A stretch of DNA of 40,994 nucleotides from contig SIBF01000014.1 in NCBI GenBank assembly GCA_009695275.1, positions 1 to 40,994 of the forward strand, written 5' to 3'. Within the stretch, counting starts at the first letter, position 1. Each line of letters begins with the position of its first letter. The notes below the pieces were generated by a model. That model searched no databases. It was not told the origin of the DNA and worked only from the letters and a program-made list of their open reading frames with translations. Shown piece after piece: positions 1-8,001 of the stretch. Source of the stretch: Pedosphaera sp. (lineage in GTDB: Bacteria; Verrucomicrobiota; Verrucomicrobiia; Limisphaerales; F1-12-MAGs170). Made by a program: the position numbers and the translations under genes.

Positions 1-22
1 AGACCCCAAGAAACGGAACGAG

Positions 23-56
23 GGAGGCACGACCGGACCAGGCCCGGCGTGCTTCC
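23..56. repeat. Imperfect palindrome downstream of lpxI
   Basis: GGAGGCACG at 23-31 faces CGTGCTTCC at 48-56, which pair with one G-T wobble. A second CCGG/CCGG pair lies inside, and CTTGGA/TCCAAG follows immediately at about 57-69. On the minus strand this lies about 140 bases past the lpxI stop. No T-run follows it, so it is more like a REP-type palindrome or a weak 3' hairpin than a classical terminator. Confidence 0.35.
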
Positions 57-80
57 TTGGATTCCAAGTGGACAGGAAAC

Positions 81-144
81 CGGGTAACAGGACTTTTGAG
101 TCAACGTAGCCCCGTCCCGGGTAACACTTACTTTTGAGTCACCG
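81..144. repeat. Two-copy direct repeat, about 37-bp period
   Basis: Two related units begin with CGGGTAAC (81-88 and 118-125), and each continues to ACTTTTGAGTCA (92-103 and 130-141). Each unit contains a small hairpin with a T-rich loop, and in the first unit GACT and AGTC pair around TTTG. The repeat lies in the 196-base stretch past the lpxI stop, where I see no gene. Confidence 0.5.
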
Positions 145-196
145 CGGGAAGCCGGGACCAGCCGATGGGCCAATCATGGAGCAAAGGGCTAGTCTG

Positions 197-1018
197 CTAA
201 CCGATAGCTGTCAATTTGATTTTTAGTTTTCGAATCAAGTCTTCGACCTCATTTTCTTCCAGCAGCAAGGTGTTATTTGCTTCCACAGCCAGAACGCTGA
301 TCCGCGCGGCACCACAGTTTTCGATGGTTCGTGGGCCGATGCAGGGAATATCAAATCTCAAATCGTGCTTTGCTTTGGCGACTTTGACTGCGACCGCCGA
401 ACCCGCCTTGCCGGCAAGTTCGCCCCCGCGCTTAAGGCAGAGGTCCGTTCCTTCAAATCCTTCGACCGCCAGCACGGTTCCATTTTTCACCACGACGGTT
501 TGGCCGATTTCAAGGCGTGAAATTTCCTTCGCAATGCGGAAGCCGAACGACACATCGGCTTCTTCTTCCGCCGTGAGCTTGCCACCTCTTTGCCAACCAG
601 GTCCGGGCATCAGCGGCTTAAGCCAGGGCGTGGCTTCGATAAGCTCGATTCCATCCTTTTTCAATTCGTCGGCAATGGCGCCAAAAAGTGTGTGGGCGTT
701 TTTTTCCTTGAGCTTGAAGAGCATGGCGATCGCCCGCAGGTCCGGACGCAGGTCGAACAAGTTCTTGGGCGCAATTTGCCCCACCATGACGCACTGGGTC
801 ACGCCTCGTTTTTTAAAGGTTTCTATCAGCTTCCCGAGCTGCCCGATCTTGATCCAAGCGATCTCATCGACCTCGGACGCGAGCTCAGGATCGGTTTCTC
901 CTTCGAACGCGGCTGCCACCAGCCGTTTGACGCCAAGAGCGCGCGCCTGACGAGCGAAGAGCCGTGGAAGCGAGCGATTGCCCGCGATGATCCCAAGCGT
1001 CGGAAGCGGTTCAGTCAT
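197..1018 (-). CDS. lpxI: UDP-2,3-diacylglucosamine diphosphatase LpxI
   Basis: This enzyme hydrolyses UDP-2,3-diacylglucosamine to lipid X and UMP in the fourth step of lipid A synthesis, at the cytoplasmic face of the inner membrane. The 273-residue length is normal for LpxI. The N-terminal domain opens with LGIIAGNRSLP (residues 8-18), followed by MVGQIAPKNLF (78-88). The C-terminal DUF1009 domain carries DLRFDIPCIGP (219-229), whose Asp223 aligns by motif with the catalytic Asp225 of Caulobacter LpxI. LpxI replaces LpxH in alphaproteobacteria and many other Gram-negative lineages. The gene lies 36 bases downstream of the GH140 gene on the same strand, so the two may be co-transcribed although their functions are unrelated. 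The ATG at 1018 gives the full N-terminal motif, and nothing looks truncated. Confidence 0.93.
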   Translation of the reverse strand: MTEPLPTLGIIAGNRSLPRLFARQARALGVKRLVAAAFEGETDPELASEVDEIAWIKIGQLGKLIETFKKRGVTQCVMVGQIAPKNLFDLRPDLRAIAMLFKLKEKNAHTLFGAIADELKKDGIELIEATPWLKPLMPGPGWQRGGKLTAEEEADVSFGFRIAKEISRLEIGQTVVVKNGTVLAVEGFEGTDLCLKRGGELAGKAGSAVAVKVAKAKHDLRFDIPCIGPRTIENCGAARISVLAVEANNTLLLEENEVEDLIRKLKIKLTAIG

Positions 1019-1054
1019 TGGGCGTGTTGCAGGTGCGATCGGAAGCGTTTCAAA

Positions 1055-2452
1055 CTATTTCTTCATCTCTCCCGGAGTGGGAAAGTGCTGCGCGGCATCG
1101 TCGAGGACCAGAACCCAATCGTTGCCGCGCCCTTGAGCAGAAGGCTCGAATTTGCGGTTGCCAAGACTCGGCATCTCTCCGAGCACTGCAGCTTCGCCCG
1201 TCCGCGGATCAAACCAGGAGGCTCTGATCCGTCCACCAGAAATCTTGCTTAACTGGACTGTGAATGGTTTTCCGGTTGGCGTGTAAACAAAAAGGAAGCT
1301 CCCATCCTGAGCTCGCGCGGCTTGGATATGATCGCCTTCAGCGCCCGCGTCGCCCACGATGATGGTTTGATCGGGGACGAGTTTTTGATAGGGCCGGGAT
1401 TCGAAGAGTCGCCGGGCAAATCCGACTTGCGCAGCGCCGGGAGAGTCGATGGCTTTTTTCCAATGAGCGCGGGCCGATGAGATCGGCTTGCGATCCGGCT
1501 GCGAGAACTGCCAGATATTGTGATTGCCGTAGGTATGGCCGCACGCACCGGCCAGCAAAGACCAGTAAGCGGCCTGCCGGACGTCCCAATCATCGAACCA
1601 CCCGTTGGCCGGTTTCCAATTGATGGGGTGATCCTCGTAACGCGGTTCGCCATCCAAGGTCGGCTTCTGCGGGGTCAATCCGGAGTTTTTGGCGGCGAAT
1701 TCGTAATTCGGGATGTTCGTGGCAGCGTGCCCCGACTGCACCATGTTGAAACCTAACCATTCATCCTTGTGGAACCATTGCGCGGAGTTGCCGGGGCCTT
1801 GCGGATGGAACGTGATTAGATGGTTGCCGTCATCGCCCCGCTTCAAGCCCGCTGCCATCGCGCGGATGATTTCGAGGTGCCGGTCATTCTCCGGATTGCG
1901 ATCGCCACCGAAAATCCAGATAATGGGCTTGGCTTTATAGCGATTGCCTAGAAATGCCCCGAAGACTTCCGCGTTGGCCGGTGTGAAAATCTCGGGGCCG
2001 ACGCCCCACTTCTTGTTCCACTTATCTCCCCAGGTCGGCAGCATGCCAACGTAGAGTCCAAGCTCTTCGGCTTTGTTGACCACGTAATCGATATCTTTGA
2101 AATATGCCTCGACGGGTTGAGCTGGATCATTCTTCTCCAATGGCAAATGGCCGTAAGCATTCGTGACGGTTAATCCATCGAACTCAGCGAGAACCACAGC
2201 TTGTATGACGGTGAAGCCTTTCGCCACACGATTGGAGAGATAAAAATCCGTCTCCTTACGATTCAGCCGATGGAACAGTTCCCAAGCCGTGTCCCCGAGG
2301 TAGAAAAATGGAGCGCCATCCTGCTTGCTGAGAAAGCGCTGATTTGGGCTGACTTTCAGAGGCGACAGTTTCTCTGCCCCGGCTGCAGATCCGATGTTGC
2401 TCGTCAGCAGTGCCAAGCAAATGCAGGAGGGTGACAGTGTGGATAATTTCAT
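1055..2452 (-). CDS. Exported GH140-like glycoside hydrolase (DUF4038 plus putative collagen-binding domain)
   Basis: This is a 465-residue exported protein with a Sec-type signal peptide (about residues 1-26). It has a DUF4038 (alpha/beta)8 barrel, recognisable by PFFYLGDTAWELFHRL (48-63). The barrel contains WIFGGDRN (Asp184) and LDGEPRYE (Glu269), which are the candidate catalytic acids by analogy with the GH140 apiosidase from Bacteroides. From about residue 365 to the end it matches the Collagen_bind_2 type domain that usually accompanies DUF4038 (FVYTPTGKPFTVQL, WFDPRTGEA). The GH140 reaction is removal of apiose side chains from rhamnogalacturonan II, but many DUF4038 proteins are uncharacterised, so the substrate is uncertain. 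It is probably periplasmic or outer-membrane associated. It is transcribed toward lpxI and divergently from the pseudopilin gene across 177 bases. Confidence 0.85.
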   Translation of the reverse strand: MKLSTLSPSCICLALLTSNIGSAAGAEKLSPLKVSPNQRFLSKQDGAPFFYLGDTAWELFHRLNRKETDFYLSNRVAKGFTVIQAVVLAEFDGLTVTNAYGHLPLEKNDPAQPVEAYFKDIDYVVNKAEELGLYVGMLPTWGDKWNKKWGVGPEIFTPANAEVFGAFLGNRYKAKPIIWIFGGDRNPENDRHLEIIRAMAAGLKRGDDGNHLITFHPQGPGNSAQWFHKDEWLGFNMVQSGHAATNIPNYEFAAKNSGLTPQKPTLDGEPRYEDHPINWKPANGWFDDWDVRQAAYWSLLAGACGHTYGNHNIWQFSQPDRKPISSARAHWKKAIDSPGAAQVGFARRLFESRPYQKLVPDQTIIVGDAGAEGDHIQAARAQDGSFLFVYTPTGKPFTVQLSKISGGRIRASWFDPRTGEAAVLGEMPSLGNRKFEPSAQGRGNDWVLVLDDAAQHFPTPGEMKK

Positions 2453-2629
2453 ATTTAAGCAGGCTGCCTAACTACAGCGAATCTGTCCCAAAGGAGTCGC
2501 ATTCATCGAGCGCGAGGGAAACAGCCTCTTTGCGCCGACGGCTTCGAATGGGCTGCCAACAAAACCAAAAAGAACAAAACCAAATTTTTTCATCGCCAAA
2601 GTATCTTTCCTAATCTTTAATACAAAATT

Positions 2630-3520
2630 ATGCGAACAATCAACACTTCTCCTATTTCCCAAACATCGCTTCGTGTCGCTGCGCGAGGGGCGTTTACCTT
2701 GATCGAACTGTTGGTGGTTATTGCCATCATCGCAATCCTCGCAGGCATGCTGCTGCCAGCTCTCGCCAAGGCAAAGAGCAAGGCGAGCGGGATCTCCTGC
2801 CTCAACAACGTGAAACAACTAGCGACCGCCTCGTTTGTTTATGCCACTGATTTCGACGATAAATTCCCAGCGAACGGGGAAGGCAATGACAGTCTTAACC
2901 TAGCGAACCCACCGGCTGGCTACATGGCAAAGGTCTGGGCGGAAGGCCGTGATGCATCTAATTTAACCACTCCCGAATCTGCTACAGGAATGGTTTCGGA
3001 CAAAGTCTCCCTGCTGGCACCCTTTATGGGGGCTTCCAAAGCAAGCTTCCGATGTCCGGGTGACAAGACGACGATCAGGGTCGGCAATCAGAAAGTCTCT
3101 CGTCCTCGGAGCTACGGTATGAATACTTTCATGGCTTGGGAAGGGCCTATGCGGCACAGCGAACCCAGCGCCAAATATCGCACTTTCAAAAAGACCAGCG
3201 ATGTGACCCAGCCTGGCTCTTTCTTCCTGTTCGGCGAGATTCACCCGTTCAGTGTTTGTCGGCCGCAGTTTGGGGTTCATATGGATGGAACAACAATTTA
3301 CCACGTTCCTGCCAACTTCCACGGCGCGGTTTCGAACTTTTCATTTGCCGATGGCCACGCCGAGTCCCATAAGTGGGCGAATGCTAAGTTTAATAACCCG
3401 AAAATCGCCGAGACCGATGGTTTCTGGCATAATCACAATGCCGCGTTGCCTGGCGCTACCGTCGCGGAAATTACGACGGACCTGAACTGGCTCAAGACCC
3501 ACACCACGGAGATCCGCTAA
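2630..3520 (+). CDS. Type II secretion-like pseudopilin with H-X9-DG motif
   Basis: This 296-residue protein has a class III (prepilin) leader: a short basic N-terminus, then [20 protein letters not shown] (20-39) with cleavage expected after the Gly before FTLIE, and a hydrophobic pilin helix. The rest is a globular domain ending in a textbook H-X9-DG element, from the His of NFHGAVSNF to the DG of FADGHAES. Proteins of this kind (DUF1559-like) are heavily duplicated in planctomycetes and verrucomicrobia, and their individual roles are mostly unknown. Membrane-anchored, exported display is the safest inference. No Shine-Dalgarno sequence is obvious upstream of the ATG. It is a single gene, divergent from GH140 and convergent with the histidine kinase. 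Confidence 0.88.
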   Translation: MRTINTSPISQTSLRVAARGAFTLIELLVVIAIIAILAGMLLPALAKAKSKASGISCLNNVKQLATASFVYATDFDDKFPANGEGNDSLNLANPPAGYMAKVWAEGRDASNLTTPESATGMVSDKVSLLAPFMGASKASFRCPGDKTTIRVGNQKVSRPRSYGMNTFMAWEGPMRHSEPSAKYRTFKKTSDVTQPGSFFLFGEIHPFSVCRPQFGVHMDGTTIYHVPANFHGAVSNFSFADGHAESHKWANAKFNNPKIAETDGFWHNHNAALPGATVAEITTDLNWLKTHTTEIR

Positions 3521-3569
3521 TCCGCTCCTCCTTTGCCGCGAGTCGTCGCGCTCGACGCTTTGAAATGTA

Positions 3570-3587
3570 AACCCGTCTCGACGGGTT
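3570..3587. terminator. Hairpin between convergent genes
   Basis: AACCCGT at 3570-3576 and ACGGGTT at 3581-3587 form a perfect 7-bp stem around CTCG. It sits between the convergent pseudopilin and histidine kinase genes and could serve both strands. No T-run follows on either strand, so an intrinsic terminator is only a possibility. I see no gene in 3521-3698. Confidence 0.35.
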
Positions 3588-3698
3588 CTGGCGAAATCAG
3601 GGGAAACGTTCTTTTACGGCTCAAGTGCCTTTTCCACGACTAGCCGATGTCACTTTGTCTGGACTTGTTGCTTGGTTCCCGCCAACGAGACGAGCGAC

Positions 3699-5552
3699 TC
3701 AGCGCGCTGTCGGAACGGAATCGAGGATCGTTCGGAGCTTCTCCATCAGGTGCTCCTTCTTGAACGGCTTTTGGAGAAATCCTACCAAATCTTGTTTCGA
3801 TAATCGGTTCGCCGCTTCCTGCTCTGTGTAGCCGCTCATCAGAATGACGGGGATATCTGGTCGAATAGCTTTCATTTGCGCGAGCGCCTCTTCACCAAGC
3901 ATTCGCGGCATTGTCATATCGAGAACCACCATCAAAATATCATTGGCGTGGGCTTGAAAGGCTTCCACTCCGGCCAAACCCTCCCCGGCTTGCAACACCG
4001 TGAAGCCAGACGATTCCAATATTCGCACGATCACTCTCCGCACCGGCGGATCATCTTCCACCACCAAAATAGTTCCTGTGCCACGCCAGCCCGCGTCTGT
4101 CGGCGTTGCCGATGTAGTCTCTGGAATTACCTCCTCAGAGGCGCAGGGGAGGAGCAGAGTGAACGTGCTTCCCCGAGCTAACTCGCTATTGACCCTGAGT
4201 GCTCCGTTATGCCCGCGAACAATACCCAGCAAGGCGGATAAACCGAGTCCGCGACCCGTGAACTTGGTGGTGAAGAACGGGTGGAAAATCTTGGACTTAG
4301 TCTCGGCGTCCATGCCGCAGCCAGTGTCGGTAACCTCCAAATAGATGTAAGTGCCGGGCTCTGGCAGTTGGGTGGCATAATCTTCAAACGGACTTTCCGA
4401 CGTGATCCGCACTGTGCCTGTTGTGACACAGATGGTGCCAGCCCGGTCGCCGATTGCCTCAGAGGCGTTAATGACAAGGTTCAAGACGACCTGCAGGATT
4501 TGCGCTGCGTCGGCCTCCACAGGCAAAAGATCCTTAGCTAACTTGAACGCGATGGTGATTTTCTTGTGGATCGAAACCTCAATTAGATGCTTCATTCCTT
4601 CGACCAACGACGAGAGCGATGTCTGTTGCATCTCGAATCGACCCATACCCGAATAAGTCAGCATTTGATTGCACAATTCGGCCGCTTGCAGAGAAGTTTT
4701 TTCGATCTCTGAGAGATACGGCACCGTGGGAGAGTCCGGCGAAAGGTCCGTTCGCGCGAGGCTTGCGTTTCCCAGAATGGCAGTCAGAAGGTTGTTGAAA
4801 TCGTGGGCAAAGCCTCCAGCCATAAGGCCGAGGCTTTCGAGCCTATGGGATTCCTGGAGATTGCGCTCGAGGGCGAGTCGTTGCGATTCGCTTTGCCTGT
4901 GTTCGGCAATATCACGGCCAACGCCCTGCACCTCGACCAGTTTTCCGTCCCTATAAATCGGCCGGATCCTGGTTTCCAGCACGATCCGGTGTCCTCCTTG
5001 CGCCAACATCTCCAATTCGAAGCCGGGTGCTGTCCCTCCTGCGACGACCGTTTGCAACTGCTGCTCTAAGAATGGCCTTCGCTCCGGCACCACCAGGTCG
5101 AAGAAATTCATACCGATCGCTTCTGCGCTTGAATAACCGATGGTCGTTTCACCGGCTTGGTTGATGGAACTGATGTTTCCTTGCAAATCGTGGGTGTATA
5201 TGAAGTCGCGAGCGCCTTTCACTAATTCGCGATATCGCTCCTCCATGATCGCCTCGGTCTCGAGTTGCTGCCGTATGATCTCGTTCTGCTTCCGCGATCG
5301 GCTTCGAAGCGAGTTAACCACACCAGCGGCAGCCAGAATCAAGATCGCCATGCTCCCGAGCACCAGGACAATATGCTGAGTTGACCACGAAGAGGAGTTG
5401 ATCATCAGTGATCCTTCCATCCCTGGTCGCGCTCTGTTGTCAACCGGAGCCGCCGAGTGCAAATCCTGGCGCGCAGGCTGGCTAGAAACCATCTCTGCCG
5501 AGGCCAGAAGGATGGCCAACTGAACGGTGAGTCGGAGCGATTCTAAATACAT
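3699..5552 (-). CDS. Membrane-bound PAS hybrid sensor histidine kinase
   Basis: This is a 617-residue sensor kinase that autophosphorylates and passes phosphate to its own receiver domain. There is a hydrophobic N-terminus (5-20) and a membrane helix at about 60-80 after a short periplasmic loop. A short coiled coil (85-105) and one PAS domain (about 105-225) follow. The phosphoacceptor is His250 in GGFAHDFNNLL. The ATPase domain has NLVINASEAIG (Asn362), DTGCGM (409-414) and GRGLGLSALLG (433-443). The C-terminal receiver (about 494-612) has acidic residues in VVEDD, phospho-acceptor Asp545 in VVLDMTMP and Lys595 in FLQKPF. There is no output domain and no adjacent response regulator, so the partner must be encoded elsewhere. 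The periplasmic loop is too small for a ligand domain, so the PAS domain probably senses the signal. Confidence 0.93.
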   Translation of the reverse strand: MYLESLRLTVQLAILLASAEMVSSQPARQDLHSAAPVDNRARPGMEGSLMINSSSWSTQHIVLVLGSMAILILAAAGVVNSLRSRSRKQNEIIRQQLETEAIMEERYRELVKGARDFIYTHDLQGNISSINQAGETTIGYSSAEAIGMNFFDLVVPERRPFLEQQLQTVVAGGTAPGFELEMLAQGGHRIVLETRIRPIYRDGKLVEVQGVGRDIAEHRQSESQRLALERNLQESHRLESLGLMAGGFAHDFNNLLTAILGNASLARTDLSPDSPTVPYLSEIEKTSLQAAELCNQMLTYSGMGRFEMQQTSLSSLVEGMKHLIEVSIHKKITIAFKLAKDLLPVEADAAQILQVVLNLVINASEAIGDRAGTICVTTGTVRITSESPFEDYATQLPEPGTYIYLEVTDTGCGMDAETKSKIFHPFFTTKFTGRGLGLSALLGIVRGHNGALRVNSELARGSTFTLLLPCASEEVIPETTSATPTDAGWRGTGTILVVEDDPPVRRVIVRILESSGFTVLQAGEGLAGVEAFQAHANDILMVVLDMTMPRMLGEEALAQMKAIRPDIPVILMSGYTEQEAANRLSKQDLVGFLQKPFKKEHLMEKLRTILDSVPTAR

Positions 5553-6116
5553 CGACGGAGTTTGCTGATCAAAACCGAGTTTACCCAGCTAAACAGAATG
5601 GATTGAACTTCTCGGAACGGAGCGCAATTGACAAGCATCGAGTTGCTCCCAAATCAGTGCGCAATATTTTTATGCGTGGCAAATTCCACGCGTAAAGGCG
5701 GCGATCAGCGATTTCTCGTGTCATACATGTTGAAGACCGGCATGAGATTTGAGGTATCAATGATCAACGTGTGTTCAGCAGCCTGCGTGACTCTTACGAG
5801 CTGATTTGGCCAGGTATCGAACAGCCAGGCAGCACGGAGTTGAGGCCGCTGGGAATAACTGCGGTAAGGGAGGGGTGGCCTCATCGCCTAGCCTCTGTCT
5901 CGAATCTCCCATCCGGGAGATGTCAGTCGGAAACCTCATCGGTTACAACATCAGACAGCCGGAAAATATCCAAACTCTAGGCACCCTTCGGGATTGATCC
6001 TCCCAGTCCGGACACGGAAATGATTCCACTCAAGGCACCGGGAAACCTATCGTGCCGACTAGCGACGTTGCTTTGCCGCAACTTGGAATGAGCAAGAATA
6101 GAGCTTGTTGATCTTA
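5553..6116. other. Intergenic stretch with hairpins and one small ORF
   Basis: These 564 bases between the kinase and the peptidase gene hold no long gene. Two clear inverted repeats are present: GCGTGG/CCACGC at 5674-5691 (loop CAAATT), and ATCTCCC/GGGAGAT at 5904-5921 (loop ATCC). The only plausible coding unit is the 59-codon minus-strand ORF at 5705-5884, listed separately, and the two hairpins flank it. Confidence 0.5.
5705..5884 (-). CDS. Possible small protein, 59 residues, unknown function
   Basis: The ORF starts with ATG at 5884, directly after an in-frame stop, and has GAGG seven bases upstream, a workable Shine-Dalgarno sequence. The predicted protein is rich in aromatic and hydrophobic residues (AAWLFDTWPNQLV, then LIIDTSNLMPVFNMYDTRNR) and has no signal peptide. 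It falls below the usual ORF length cut-off. I do not recognise a family. The codon use is not clearly unlike that of its neighbours. It could instead be part of a dispersed intergenic repeat, since hairpins flank both sides and the adjacent large genes leave this space otherwise empty. Confidence 0.35.
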   Translation of the reverse strand: MRPPLPYRSYSQRPQLRAAWLFDTWPNQLVRVTQAAEHTLIIDTSNLMPVFNMYDTRNR

Positions 6117-7868
6117 TCAGCGCGAGCTGGGCCTTGTTCGGCGTAACATTTGTTCGCGGCGCTGCTTGAATTCCGAGCCTGCTTTCCACTCAGGCCATCG
6201 CTCCTCCTCGGCGACTCGCCAACCCACTTCCATGAGCATCTGCAAATCCCTGACCGCCCCCGATAAATCCCAGTCCGACTTAATTTCGTCGGACACTTTG
6301 TGGTAGTCTTGAGTCGTATATTCTTCTCTTTTTCTGCGTCCGTAGTCGGCGGACTGCCCGATGAATTCGCTGCCATCTTTAAGGTAGAGCGCGGGAACTC
6401 CCTCCTTGGCGAACTCGAAGTGATCGGAACGATAGTAGAACCCTTTCTCAGGCGTCGGCTCGGGCGTAATGGCGATGCCGCGGCTTCGAGCGCTCTCGAT
6501 CAGCAGGTCATCGAGAGTGGAATGGCCAAGTCCAACCACAGACACATCACGGGTCATTCCCCAAGGATTGATGGTATCGACATTGATGTTCGCAAGCGTT
6601 TTCTCCAAAGGGTGCAGGGGATGACTTGCATAATACTTGGCTCCCAACAAACCCTGCTCCTCAGCCGTGACGGAAAGAAAAAGGACCGAGCGGCGCGGCG
6701 GCTTTGGCAACTGCCGAAAGGCCTTGGCGAACTCGAGCAACGCCGCCGTTCCAGACGCATTGTCCAAAGCTCCATTGAAAATCTGATCGCCTTCGCGCCG
6801 TTCATCTTTCCCCAGATGGTCCCAGTGGGCTGTGTAAATGACACATTCCTCTTTCCGCCGCGGATCGCTCCCGGGAAGCTTGGCGATCACGTTGCGCGAG
6901 TCCACTGTCCGGATCGTATTCTGCACTTTGAAACTTACCTTGGCTGCTAACGTCACCGGCTTGAACGAGCGGCTGAGCGCAGCCGTTTTCATCTGGTCAA
7001 AACTCATCCCAGCATTGGCGAATAATTGCTTGGTCCTATCGAGGCTCATCCAGGCGGCCACCGACAGCTCTTGCTGGTTTTTGTCCGGGCGATTTAAACT
7101 GAAGTTTTCCCGGCCCCAGCTATTGATCACAACAAACCACGGGTAACCCGCCGGGCCAGTTTCATGGATCACAAAAGCAGCAGCCGCGCCGAGCTTTGCC
7201 GCGATCTCAAACTTATAGGTCCATCGACCGTAGTAAGTCATCGCCTTGCCCTTGAACATTGATTCGTCGAGGCGCGAAGGATCATTCGGGTCGGGCAGCG
7301 GTGGATCCCCAACGAGCATGAGTAAAGTTTTTCCACGCACGTCCTGACCTTTGTAATCATCCCACCCATATTCAGGGGCCTGAATCCCGTAGCCGACATA
7401 CACGATGTCGCTCTGATCAAGTTTCACTTCCGGATCGAGACGCGGCGACCAGGCCGTCATGTCCTGCGGATATTGAAGCGGAACAGTTCCGCTTGCCATG
7501 TGAAGTGCCGCAGTCGCCTCTGACTTTACGCCCGCCAACGGAACCTTCTGAATCCACGAGCCATCGGGATTGCCAGGTGCCAAGCCCATTTGTTGGAACT
7601 GATGAATCAGGTAATTGACCGTGAGTTCCTCGCCGCGGGTGCCGGGCAGACGGCCTTCGAACTCGTCGGAAGCCAATACACGGATATGGCGCATCAGATC
7701 GTTGGTGTTGATGGTCGCGGCGGCGGCCATTGCCACAGAGAGGTCAGCACCGATGATCTTCGGTGGAACTGGTCTTGCACGATCGCTCCCATTCAACTCC
7801 TGTTGTGACGCAATCGCCGAAGCCCCCAGCGCGATAACCGCAAGAAAGCAGACCGTAAAGTATTTCAT
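6117..7868 (-). CDS. Secreted PA-domain M28 family zinc aminopeptidase
   Basis: This is a predicted extracytoplasmic aminopeptidase of 583 residues. The chosen ATG at 7868 gives a signal peptide ([20 protein letters not shown]) and has AGGA eight bases upstream. A start 24 codons earlier is open but would put charged residues before the signal. A protease-associated (PA) domain covers about residues 110-300. The M28 domain follows, with the expected dizinc ligands and catalytic residues: His348 in TAHWDHLG, Asp369 in NGALDNASG, Glu403/Glu404 in [10 protein letters not shown], Asp431 in NVDTINPWG and His483 in YRSDHFEF. The role is probably release of N-terminal amino acids from peptides outside the inner membrane. 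It is a single gene divergent from the heme dehydrogenase gene, with 133 bases between them. Confidence 0.92.
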   Translation of the reverse strand: MKYFTVCFLAVIALGASAIASQQELNGSDRARPVPPKIIGADLSVAMAAAATINTNDLMRHIRVLASDEFEGRLPGTRGEELTVNYLIHQFQQMGLAPGNPDGSWIQKVPLAGVKSEATAALHMASGTVPLQYPQDMTAWSPRLDPEVKLDQSDIVYVGYGIQAPEYGWDDYKGQDVRGKTLLMLVGDPPLPDPNDPSRLDESMFKGKAMTYYGRWTYKFEIAAKLGAAAAFVIHETGPAGYPWFVVINSWGRENFSLNRPDKNQQELSVAAWMSLDRTKQLFANAGMSFDQMKTAALSRSFKPVTLAAKVSFKVQNTIRTVDSRNVIAKLPGSDPRRKEECVIYTAHWDHLGKDERREGDQIFNGALDNASGTAALLEFAKAFRQLPKPPRRSVLFLSVTAEEQGLLGAKYYASHPLHPLEKTLANINVDTINPWGMTRDVSVVGLGHSTLDDLLIESARSRGIAITPEPTPEKGFYYRSDHFEFAKEGVPALYLKDGSEFIGQSADYGRRKREEYTTQDYHKVSDEIKSDWDLSGAVRDLQMLMEVGWRVAEEERWPEWKAGSEFKQRREQMLRRTRPSSR

Positions 7869-8001
7869 GACATTGGTCCTAAGCTGAGCTGGCTTCGGCA
7901 GCAAGTCATTTGGTGGAATTTGATGCGTGGCAAGACTCATCGCTGCCGCAAAAGATTGACTCGCTCTACTCCGCTTTGATCGTAATACTCGCTAACCGAC
8001 C

